DNA of 64,000 nucleotides from positions 310,001-374,000 of the forward strand of contig NZ_VDMR01000008.1 of assembly GCF_006346315.1 (NCBI RefSeq). The letters run 5' to 3'. Each line of letters begins with the position of its first letter. The first letter of the stretch is position 1. Under the pieces are notes generated by a model, which saw nothing but the letters and a program-made list of their open reading frames with translations, was not told where the DNA came from and did no database searches. The translations under genes were made by a program, and so were the position numbers. The DNA comes from Nocardioides litoris (GTDB lineage: Bacteria; Actinomycetota; Actinomycetes; Propionibacteriales; Nocardioidaceae). Below, piece after piece: positions 47,879 to 54,993 of this stretch.

Positions 47879-49240
47879 TCAGCGCTTGCGCTTCTCCCGG
47901 ACCCGCTGGTTGAGCACGATCGGGGTCCCGACGAAGCCGAACTCCTCGCGCAGCCGTCGCTCGACGTACCGCTCGTAGGAGGCGTCGAGCTTGCCGGAGG
48001 TGAACAGGGCGAAGGTCGGCGGGGCGGTGCCGGCCTGGGTGCCGAAGAGGATCTTGGGCTGCTTGCCGCTGCGCACCGGGTGCGGGTGCTCGGCCACGAG
48101 CCGGCCCAGGAACGAGTTGAGGGTGCCGGTGCTGACCCGGGTCTCCCAGCCCTCCAGCGCCTTGTCGATGGCCGGCACGAGCCGGTCGACGTGCCAGCCG
48201 GTGCGGGCGGTGACGTTGATGCGCGGCGCCCACTGCACCTGCACGAGGTCGCGCTCGATCTCGCGCTCGAGGTAGTAGCGGCGCTCCTCGTCGACGAGGT
48301 CCCACTTGTTGAACGCGATGACCAGCGCCCGGCCGGCCTCGCGGACGGTCTGCAGGATCCGCACGTCCTGCTCGGAGATCGACTGGCCGCCGTCGACGAC
48401 GAGCACCGCGACCTCGGCCCGGTCGATGGCGGTGGTGGTGCGCAGGGAGGCGTAGTACTCGTGGCCCGAGGCCTCCTTGACCCGCTTGCGGATGCCGGCG
48501 GTGTCGATGAAGCGCCAGGTGCGCCCGCCGAGCTCGACCAGCTCGTCGACCGGGTCGACGGTGGTGCCGGCGACGTTGTCGACGACGACGCGCTCGGAGC
48601 CCGCGAGCCGGTTGAGCAGGGAGGACTTGCCGACGTTGGGCTTGCCGACGATGGCGATGCGGCGCGGCCCGCCGACCTCGGGCTCGCGGTCCGGCGGCGC
48701 CTCCGGCAGCGCGGCCAGGACGGCGTCGAGCAGGTCGCCCGAGCCGCGGCCGTGCAGCGCGGAGACCGGCCACGGCTCGCCGAGCCCGAGGTTCCACAGG
48801 GCGTAGGCCTCGGCCTCGGTGCGCAGGTCGTCGACCTTGTTGGCCGCGAGCACCACCGGCTTGCCCGAGCGGCGCAGGATCTTCACGACCTCCTCGTCGG
48901 CGTCGGTGATGCCGACGGTGGCGTCGACGACGAAGAGCACGGCGTCGGCCAGGCCGACCGCGACCTCGGCCTGCGCGGCGATGCGCTGGGCCAGGCCCTT
49001 GGCGTCGGGGTCCCAGCCGCCGGTGTCGACGACGGTGAACGCCCGGCCCGACCACTCGGCGTCGTACGGCACGCGGTCGCGGGTGACGCCGGGGACGTCC
49101 TCGACGACGGCCTCGCGGCGGCCGAGGATGCGGTTGACCAGCGTGGACTTGCCGACGTTGGGCCGACCGACGATCGCGAGCACGGGCACGGGACCGTCTC
49201 CCCCGGTCTCGAGGTCGGTGTGGTCCTGCTCGGTGCTCAT
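47879..49240 (-). CDS. der: GTPase Der (EngA), ribosome assembly factor
   Basis: 453 residues. Two tandem GTPase domains: G1 motifs GRPNVGKST at about residue 25 and GKPNVGKSS at about residue 200. The paired DxxG motifs are in VVDTGGWDPD and FIDTAGIRKR; NKVD and NKWD give specificity. The C-terminal KH-like domain ends ...VREKRKR. It acts in 50S maturation. ATG 49240 overlaps the plsC-like stop by 4 bp (ATGA). Confidence 0.97.
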   Translation of the reverse strand: MSTEQDHTDLETGGDGPVPVLAIVGRPNVGKSTLVNRILGRREAVVEDVPGVTRDRVPYDAEWSGRAFTVVDTGGWDPDAKGLAQRIAAQAEVAVGLADAVLFVVDATVGITDADEEVVKILRRSGKPVVLAANKVDDLRTEAEAYALWNLGLGEPWPVSALHGRGSGDLLDAVLAALPEAPPDREPEVGGPRRIAIVGKPNVGKSSLLNRLAGSERVVVDNVAGTTVDPVDELVELGGRTWRFIDTAGIRKRVKEASGHEYYASLRTTTAIDRAEVAVLVVDGGQSISEQDVRILQTVREAGRALVIAFNKWDLVDEERRYYLEREIERDLVQVQWAPRINVTARTGWHVDRLVPAIDKALEGWETRVSTGTLNSFLGRLVAEHPHPVRSGKQPKILFGTQAGTAPPTFALFTSGKLDASYERYVERRLREEFGFVGTPIVLNQRVREKRKR

Positions 49241-50001
49241 GCTGACTTCTCCGTGACACCCCCGCCGGGGTCTGGTTCCTGGTTGTCCTGGGCGGCCGGG
49301 ATGGGCCCCGGGAGCGAACGCCCGGTGAGGCGGATCGATTCCTCGAGGTCGGCCAGCATCCGGGCCCGCAGGAGGCGCGAGGCCTCTGCTACATCGTCTC
49401 GCGTCCGGGGCCAGGGCACCGCATCGACGACGTGTGGCGGGTGGAAGACCAGGTCGACGCGGGTACGGCGGCGCGGGATCGACGACGACGAGCCCCCCGG
49501 CTCGCGGGTGCCGAAGATGACCAGCGGCACGATCGGGGCGCCCGTGGTCATGGCCAGGTAGGCCGCCCCGCGGTGGAAGAGCTCGAGCTCGCCGGCGCCG
49601 CGCGCGCCCTCGGGGAAGATGCCGACCACGTCACCGTCACGCAGCACCCGCAGGCTGGTGCGCACCGCGCGCAGGTCGGAGTGGGAGCGGTCGAGCGGGA
49701 CCTGGCCGGCCCAGGTGAGGAACCAGCCCATGGGGCCGGCGTACATCTCCTTCTTGGTCAGCGCGTGCACCGGCCGCGGCGCGAAGATCGCCATCAGCGG
49801 GCCGTCGGAGACGCCGACGTGGTTGGCGGCCACGATGACCGGCCCGGTGGCCGGCAGGTGCTCGGTGCCGTGCAGGTGCACGTCGTACCAGCGCCGGATC
49901 AGCCAGCGCGCGAACGGTCGCAGGCGGTGGAGCGCCCCCGTGGCGGGGTGCGGCACGTCGTCGGTGCGCGGGAGGGCCGCGTGCGACAGGTCGAGACGCA
50001 T
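49237..50001 (-). CDS. plsC: 1-acyl-sn-glycerol-3-phosphate acyltransferase-like (PlsC family)
   Basis: 254 residues. The acyltransferase motifs are NHVGVSDGPLMAIF (NHx4D) at about residue 60, PVHALTKKEMY, VPLDRSHSDLRAV, FPEGARGAGELE (motif III) and PIVPLVIFGTRE. It transfers an acyl chain to a lysophospholipid or related acceptor at the membrane. The ATG at 50001 shares one base with the cmk stop (TGATG). It sits in the cmk-plsC-der order found in many actinobacteria. Confidence 0.87.
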   Translation of the reverse strand: MRLDLSHAALPRTDDVPHPATGALHRLRPFARWLIRRWYDVHLHGTEHLPATGPVIVAANHVGVSDGPLMAIFAPRPVHALTKKEMYAGPMGWFLTWAGQVPLDRSHSDLRAVRTSLRVLRDGDVVGIFPEGARGAGELELFHRGAAYLAMTTGAPIVPLVIFGTREPGGSSSSIPRRRTRVDLVFHPPHVVDAVPWPRTRDDVAEASRLLRARMLADLEESIRLTGRSLPGPIPAAQDNQEPDPGGGVTEKSA

Positions 50002-50702
50002 CAGGCGCGGGCCCGCTCCACCAGGCCCACCAGCAGGTCGACGACCTCGTCGAGGGTGTGGTCGGTCGTGTCGACGTGCACGGCGCCGTCGGCCCGCACC
50101 AGCGGAGCGGTCGCTCGGCCGGAGTCGATGCGGTCGCGCTCGCGCAGCACCGACTCGGTGGTCGACACGTCGGACCCACCCTCCTCCGCGGCGCGGCGGG
50201 CGGCCCGGGCCGCCGGGTCGGCGGTGAGGTAGACCTTGACCTCGGCCTGCGGCCACACGACCGAGCCGATGTCGCGGCCCTCGACCACGATGCCGCCGGC
50301 GCCGATGACGTCGCGCTGCATCTGCAGCAGCCGGGCCCGGACCTCGGGGACGGTGCTCACGGGCGAGACCGAGCGGGTGACCTCGTCGGTGCGGATCTGC
50401 GCGCTCACGTCGGTGCCGTCGACGGCGATGGTCGGCCCGGCCGGGTCGGTGCCGGACGCCAGCGCGGGCTCGTCGACCCGGGCCGCGACCGCCGCGGGGT
50501 CGTGCACGTCGACGCCGTGGTGCAGCATCCACCAGGTCACCGCCCGGAACATCGCGCCGGTGTCGAGGTAGCGCAGCCCGAGCCGCGACGCGACGCCGCG
50601 GCAGGTGCTGGACTTGCCGGACCCGGAGGTGCCGTCGACGGCCACCACGATGGTCTCCGGGCCGCCCGCGTTGGTGTCCCCGCCGGTGTCTGCGTCCGCC
50701 AC
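50001..50702 (-). CDS. cmk: Cytidylate kinase
   Basis: 233 residues. The P-loop is VAVDGTSGSGKSSTCRGVAS at about residue 20, followed by YLDTGAMFRAVTW (the CMP-binding region), IVVEGRDIGSVVWPQ and DPAARAARRAAEE, with a LID-like RDRIDSGR. It phosphorylates CMP and dCMP with ATP. The GTG start at 50702 leaves only 11 bp to the aroH stop. Confidence 0.95.
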   Translation of the reverse strand: MADADTGGDTNAGGPETIVVAVDGTSGSGKSSTCRGVASRLGLRYLDTGAMFRAVTWWMLHHGVDVHDPAAVAARVDEPALASGTDPAGPTIAVDGTDVSAQIRTDEVTRSVSPVSTVPEVRARLLQMQRDVIGAGGIVVEGRDIGSVVWPQAEVKVYLTADPAARAARRAAEEGGSDVSTTESVLRERDRIDSGRATAPLVRADGAVHVDTTDHTLDEVVDLLVGLVERARA

Positions 50703-50713
50703 GGGCGGTGATC

Positions 50714-51097
50714 CTACTGGTCGGGGACCGAGCGGACCCGGGTGAGGTCGGAGCGCAGGGCCGCGGCGCCGTGCAGGTAGCAGTGGGTGATCTCGCCGCG
50801 CGGCAGGTCGGTCTCCACGTGCGCCATCATCCGGACCACGCGGGGCATCGACCCCTCGATCTCCAGCTCGCGGGCGCACAGCAGCGGCACCTCGCCGAAG
50901 CCGAGCTGCCGCGCGGCGTACGCCGGGAACTCGCTGTGCAGGTCGCCGGTGGCGGTGAAGACCACCGAGATGAAGTCGTCGACGTCGAGACCGTTGGAGG
51001 TCATCACGTCGAGCACCATCTCGCTGACCCGCTCGAGCATCTGGTCGCGCTCGTCGACGTCGAGCTGGGTGGCCCCTCTCACCGCACGCACTGCCAT
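50714..51097 (-). CDS. aroH: Chorismate mutase AroH (monofunctional, Bacillus-type)
   Basis: 127 residues, AroH-type trimer fold: MAVRAVRGATQLDVDERDQM with the active-site Arg, DFISVVFTATGDLHSEFPA, GEVPLLCARELEIEGSMPRV and MMAHVETDLPRGEITHCYLH. It converts chorismate to prephenate for Phe/Tyr synthesis. ATG 51097 has TAGCCT 7 nt upstream and no ribosome site (leaderless). It lies between rluB and cmk. Confidence 0.93.
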   Translation of the reverse strand: MAVRAVRGATQLDVDERDQMLERVSEMVLDVMTSNGLDVDDFISVVFTATGDLHSEFPAYAARQLGFGEVPLLCARELEIEGSMPRVVRMMAHVETDLPRGEITHCYLHGAAALRSDLTRVRSVPDQ

Positions 51098-51128
51098 GGC
51101 GGTCAGGCTAGGGCACGGCCGCGAACGG

Positions 51129-51887
51129 TCACCCCGAGGTGTCGCGGACGCTGTCGAGCAGCGAGCCCAGCTCATCGAGCGTCAGCTCGCGGACCTCGCC
51201 CGGCCGCAGGGACCCGAGCCGGACCGGTCCGAGGTCGGTGCGGGAGAGCTTGCGGACCGGGTGGCCGACCTGGTCCAGCAGCCGGCGCACGATGCGGTTG
51301 CGCCCCTCGTGGATGACGAGCTCGACGATGCTGCGCTCGGGGGTCGGCGAGACGACCTTGACCCGGGTGGGGTGCACGGGGCCGTCGTCGAGCTCGACGC
51401 CGGCACGCAGCCGCTCGGCGGTGGACCGGGTGACCTGGCCCGCCACCTCGGCGACGTAGGTCTTGTCGACCTCGAACGACGGGTGCGCCATCCGGTTGGC
51501 GAAGTCGCCGTCGTTGGTCAGCAGCAGCAGCCCGGAGGTGTCGGTGTCCAGGCGCCCGACGTGGAAGAGCCTCTCGGGGCGTTCGGCCACGAACTGCTCC
51601 AGCGTCGGCCGGCCCTCCGGGTCGCTCATGGTCGACACGACGCCGCGGGGCTTGTGCAGCACGAGGTAGACGAAGTCGGAGACCGGGGGCAGCAGCCTCC
51701 CGCTGACCCGGACCACGGCGGTGCGGGGGTCGACCTTGGTGCCGAGGCGGGTGACGACCTCGCCGTCGACCTCGACCTCGCCGTCGAGCATCAGCTCCTC
51801 GCACTTGCGCCGGGAGGCGACGCCCGACTGGGCCAGCAGCTTCTGCAGCCGCACCAGGCCGTCGTCGTCGACGGCGATGTCCCTCAT
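51129..51887 (-). CDS. rluB: 23S rRNA pseudouridine synthase (RluB/RsuA family)
   Basis: 252 residues. An S4 RNA-binding domain is at about 12-60 (RLQKLLAQSGVASRRKCEEL). The pseudouridine synthase core has GRLDTDTSGLLLLTNDGDFA with the catalytic Asp at about 118, KTYVAEVAG, and HEGRNRIVRRLLDQVGHPV. It modifies uridines in rRNA. ATG 51887 overlaps the scpB stop by 4 bp (ATGA). The position after scpB is conserved. Confidence 0.94.
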   Translation of the reverse strand: MRDIAVDDDGLVRLQKLLAQSGVASRRKCEELMLDGEVEVDGEVVTRLGTKVDPRTAVVRVSGRLLPPVSDFVYLVLHKPRGVVSTMSDPEGRPTLEQFVAERPERLFHVGRLDTDTSGLLLLTNDGDFANRMAHPSFEVDKTYVAEVAGQVTRSTAERLRAGVELDDGPVHPTRVKVVSPTPERSIVELVIHEGRNRIVRRLLDQVGHPVRKLSRTDLGPVRLGSLRPGEVRELTLDELGSLLDSVRDTSG

Positions 51888-52528
51888 GACGGCTCCCCGG
51901 CCTGCGCGGCGGCCGGCGGGGCCGTCGGCCCGGCCAGCATCTCCGACAGCTCGTCGTCGAGGTCGTCCATGTCGGGCAGGTACGGCGCCAGCTCGGGCAG
52001 CTCGTCGAGCGACTGCACCCCGATCCGCTCCAGGAAGTAGCCCGTCGTGCGGTAGAGCGTGGCCCCGTGCTCGCCGTCGCGGCCCGCCTCCTCGACCAGG
52101 CCGCGGGTCAGCAACGTGCGCATCACGCCGTCGACGTTGACCCCGCGGATCGCCGAGACGCGCGCGCGGGAGACCGGCTGCTTGTAGGCGACCACGGCGA
52201 GCGTCTCGAGCGCCGCCTGGGTCAGCCGGGCCTGCTGGCCCTCCAGCACGAACGCCTCGACCACGGCGGCGTACTCCTCGCGCGTGTAGTAGCGCCAGCC
52301 GCTGGCGACGTTGCGCAGCTCGAAGCCGCGCGCCTGCTCGGCGTACTCCGCGGCGAGCGCGTGCAGCGCCTCGACCACCTCCTCGGCCGGGTAGCCGGTG
52401 GCGGCCGCGAGGACCGTGGCGTCGAGCGGCTGGTCGGCGACCATCAGCAGCGCCTCGAGCGAGGGGTGCAGCGCGGCCACGGGCACGGCGAGCAGCTCCT
52501 CGTCGCGTTGGTCGGGTTGCTGGGTCAC
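51884..52528 (-). CDS. scpB: Condensin kleisin partner ScpB
   Basis: 214 residues. Tandem winged helices of ScpB: LHPSLEALLMVADQPLDATV, QARGFELRNVASGWRYYTRE, LTQAALETLAVVAYKQPVSR, IRGVNVDGVMRTLLTRGLVE and GATLYRTTGYFLERIGV. It binds ScpA and regulates the SMC ring. GTG 52528 overlaps the scpA stop by 4 bp. An acidic C-terminal tail follows. Confidence 0.94.
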   Translation of the reverse strand: MTQQPDQRDEELLAVPVAALHPSLEALLMVADQPLDATVLAAATGYPAEEVVEALHALAAEYAEQARGFELRNVASGWRYYTREEYAAVVEAFVLEGQQARLTQAALETLAVVAYKQPVSRARVSAIRGVNVDGVMRTLLTRGLVEEAGRDGEHGATLYRTTGYFLERIGVQSLDELPELAPYLPDMDDLDDELSEMLAGPTAPPAAAQAGEPS

Positions 52529-53382
52529 GGGGTCTCCTCCGGTACGGCGGGCAGCGGGGTGCCGTCGAACTCGTCGATGTCGATGGTCGCGACGGCCTGG
52601 GCCGCCTCCTCGTCGCCGGTCCACCGCACCGTCAGCTCGCCGAGGGCGCGGGCCTGCTCGAAGGCCACCGCGCCCTCGCGGAACAGCTCCAGCAGGGCCA
52701 GGAACCGGGCGACGGTGGTGAGGGTGTCGGGCGCGTCGCCGGCCAGGGCGCGGAAGGTGAGGGTGCCGCTGCGGCGCAGCCGGTCGACGACGATGCCGGC
52801 CTGCTCGCGCACCGAGACCGCCGGGGCGTGGATGTGGGCCAGGGCCACCTCGGGCTCCGGCTTGGGCTCCAGCGCCTTGGCCGCCAGCCCGGCGAACTGC
52901 TGCAGGCCGATGCCGATGAGCACCTCGGGCAGCAGGCCGGCGAAGCGCTCCTCCAGCCCGACCGCCCGCGGGTGGCGTAGCGACTCGTCGTCCAGGCGCC
53001 CCTCGAGCACGGTCGCGACCTGCTTGAACGCCTTGTACTGCAGCAGCCGGGCGAAGAGCAGGTCGCGTGCCTCCAGCAGCGCGAGGTCCTCCTCGTCCTC
53101 CACGTCGCCCTGCGGGAGCAGCCGGGCCGCCTTGAGGTCGAGCAGGGTGGAGGCGACCAGCAGGAACGACGTCGTCTGCTCGAGGTCCCAGACCTCGCCG
53201 CCCGCCTTGACGTGGGCGATGAACTCGTCGGTGACCCGCGACAGCGCGACCTCGGTGATGTCGAGCTTGTGCTTGGAGATCAGGCTGAGCAGCAGGTCGA
53301 ACGGGCCCTCGAAGTTGTCCAGGCGCAGGGAGAACCCGGCGACCTCGGCCGGGGTCTCGACGGGGGTCGCGGCGGTGCTCAC
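52525..53382 (-). CDS. scpA: Condensin kleisin ScpA
   Basis: 285 residues. The N-terminal kleisin helical domain contains LDNFEGPFDLLLSLISKHKL and VWDLEQTTSFLLVASTLLDL; the C-terminal winged helix ends LELFREGAVAFEQARALGEL. It closes the SMC ring during chromosome segregation. GTG 53382 overlaps the upstream RHH-like gene by 4 bp, so the RHH-like protein and ScpA are tightly coupled. An Asp/Glu-rich linker (DVEDEEDLALLEARDL) joins the domains. Confidence 0.94.
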   Translation of the reverse strand: MSTAATPVETPAEVAGFSLRLDNFEGPFDLLLSLISKHKLDITEVALSRVTDEFIAHVKAGGEVWDLEQTTSFLLVASTLLDLKAARLLPQGDVEDEEDLALLEARDLLFARLLQYKAFKQVATVLEGRLDDESLRHPRAVGLEERFAGLLPEVLIGIGLQQFAGLAAKALEPKPEPEVALAHIHAPAVSVREQAGIVVDRLRRSGTLTFRALAGDAPDTLTTVARFLALLELFREGAVAFEQARALGELTVRWTGDEEAAQAVATIDIDEFDGTPLPAVPEETP

Positions 53383-53753
53383 TCCTCGAGCAGACCGCGG
53401 ACCAGCATGCTCTCGGCGCCCCGGGCGTGGAAGTCGGCGAGCACGAGGTCGATCGCCTCGCGGACCAGACGGCCCCGGTCGACGGCCAGGCCGTGCTCGC
53501 CGCGCAGCTCCAGCCGGGTGCGCTCGAGGTCGAGCAGCTCCTCGGAGGTGACGTAGACGGTCATCTTCTCGTCGTGCTTGATCCGGCCGCTGGCCCGCTT
53601 CTTGGCGGGCGTCCCCTCGGCCCCGTCGGGCTCGTCGGCGGCGTCGTCGGGACGGTCCGGCACGGCCCGGACCTGCGGCTTCCCCTCCGCAGGGTCCGGC
53701 TCGCCGGGGGCGACGGTCGGCCGGAACAGGTCGTCGGCCGCGGGCAGGCTCAC
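53379..53753 (-). CDS. Ribbon-helix-helix-like protein between parA and scpA
   Basis: 124 residues. The N-terminal 55 residues are Pro/Asp/Glu-rich and probably unstructured. The rest has the pattern of an RHH DNA-binding fold (MTVYVTSEELLDLERTRLEL, then a loop, then VDRGRLVREAIDLVLADFHA), with a basic KKRASGRIKHDEK segment before it. The GTG start at 53753 overlaps parA by 4 bp, and its stop overlaps scpA by 4 bp. A DNA-binding or ParA-partner function is inferred only; not a recognised ParB. Confidence 0.7.
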   Translation of the reverse strand: MSLPAADDLFRPTVAPGEPDPAEGKPQVRAVPDRPDDAADEPDGAEGTPAKKRASGRIKHDEKMTVYVTSEELLDLERTRLELRGEHGLAVDRGRLVREAIDLVLADFHARGAESMLVRGLLEE

Positions 53754-54721
53754 TCGTCGGGCCACCGGGCCAGCACCTCCTTGGCCAGGTCGCGGTAGGA
53801 CTCGGCGCCAGCCGAGGCCGAGGCGTAGGAGGTGATCGGCTCGCCGGCCACGGTGGAGTCGGAGAACTTCACGGTGCGGCGGATGACGGTGTGGAAGACC
53901 GCGTCGCCCCAGGCCTGCACCAACCGCTCCATGACCTCGCGGCTGTGCAGGGTGCGCCCGTCGAACATCGTGCCGAGCACGCCGTCGATCTCCAGCTTGG
54001 GGTTGAGCCGCTCGCGGACCTTGTCGATCGTGGTCTTGAGCAGCGCCACGCCGCGCAGCGCGAAGTACTCGCACTCCAGCGGCACGATCACGCCGTCGGA
54101 GGCGGTGAGCGCGTTGACCGTGAGCAGGCCGAGCGAGGGCTGGCAGTCGATCAGCACGACGTCGTACGCCGCCAGGGCGGGCTGCAGGACCCGCTGCAGG
54201 GTCTGCTCGCGCGCGACCTCGTGCACCAGCTGCACCTCGGCGGCGGACAGGTCGATGTTGGAGGGCAGCAGGTCCATGCCGGGCACACCGGAGGGCACGA
54301 CCACCTCGTCGAGGGTGACGTCGCGCTGCATCAGGAGGTTGTAGACCGTCAGGTCCATCTCGTGCGGGTTGAGGCCGAGGCCGACCGACAGCGACCCCTG
54401 CGGGTCGAAGTCGACGAGCAGCACCTTGCGGCCCTGCTCGGCCAGCGAGGCCCCGAGGTTGATGGTGGTCGTGGTCTTGCCGACCCCGCCCTTCTGGTTG
54501 CACATCGACACCACGCGGGCCGGACGCCCGACGGGCGGCGGGCCGGGCTCGGGCAGCACCGGCTTGGGGCGTCCGGTCGGCCCGAGCTCGACCTTGCCCG
54601 CCGGGCGCTCGAACGGCAGCGTGGCCGCCAGCTGCTCGGGCCGGCCGTCGGTCGGGGACGGGGTGGCCCCGGTCGTCCGTGGCGGCATCGCGGGGGTGCC
54701 GACGAACGGTGCGTCAGTCAT
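53750..54721 (-). CDS. parA: ParA-family ATPase
   Basis: 323 residues. A Pro-rich N-terminal tail of about 65 residues precedes the deviant Walker A of ParA (CNQKGGVGKTTTTINLGA) at about residue 75, switch I-like LLVDFDPQGSLSVGLG and the ParA switch II VVLIDCQPSLGLLTVNAL. ECEYFALRGVALL and PKLEIDGVLGTMFDGR follow. It belongs to the SCO1772/Rv1708-type ParA found beside scpA, distinct from the chromosomal ParA near oriC. ATG 54721 follows AGGAG. Confidence 0.92.
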   Translation of the reverse strand: MTDAPFVGTPAMPPRTTGATPSPTDGRPEQLAATLPFERPAGKVELGPTGRPKPVLPEPGPPPVGRPARVVSMCNQKGGVGKTTTTINLGASLAEQGRKVLLVDFDPQGSLSVGLGLNPHEMDLTVYNLLMQRDVTLDEVVVPSGVPGMDLLPSNIDLSAAEVQLVHEVAREQTLQRVLQPALAAYDVVLIDCQPSLGLLTVNALTASDGVIVPLECEYFALRGVALLKTTIDKVRERLNPKLEIDGVLGTMFDGRTLHSREVMERLVQAWGDAVFHTVIRRTVKFSDSTVAGEPITSYASASAGAESYRDLAKEVLARWPDE

Positions 54722-54993
54722 GGCTGCTCCTGGTGGTGGTCGTCGGGGTGGGGGCCGGCTGGTGTCGGTACGACCAGTCTCGATTGTCGACACGGCGACA
54801 TCGGGGACGACTCGCCGCAGAGCGTAGGACCGTGTCGGGCATCGCGGCAGACCGGGGCTCCTCATCCCCAGGGCCGAGCCGGATCTGTGCACTCGTGGTG
54901 GACCGGACCCGCCTGCCCTCCACAGGTTTCCCCCTCCTGTGGAGCAATCTGTGGACGAGGCGGCCGACCCGCAAGGGTGGCGGCGGAGGGGCC
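54722..54993. other. 272-bp gap between parA and the helicase gene
   Basis: This must hold the parA promoter on the minus strand. A possible pair TCGACA and TACCGA lies near 54770-54793, but with a 14-bp spacer that is too short to trust. I see no small gene with acceptable codon use and no terminator. Confidence 0.3.
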
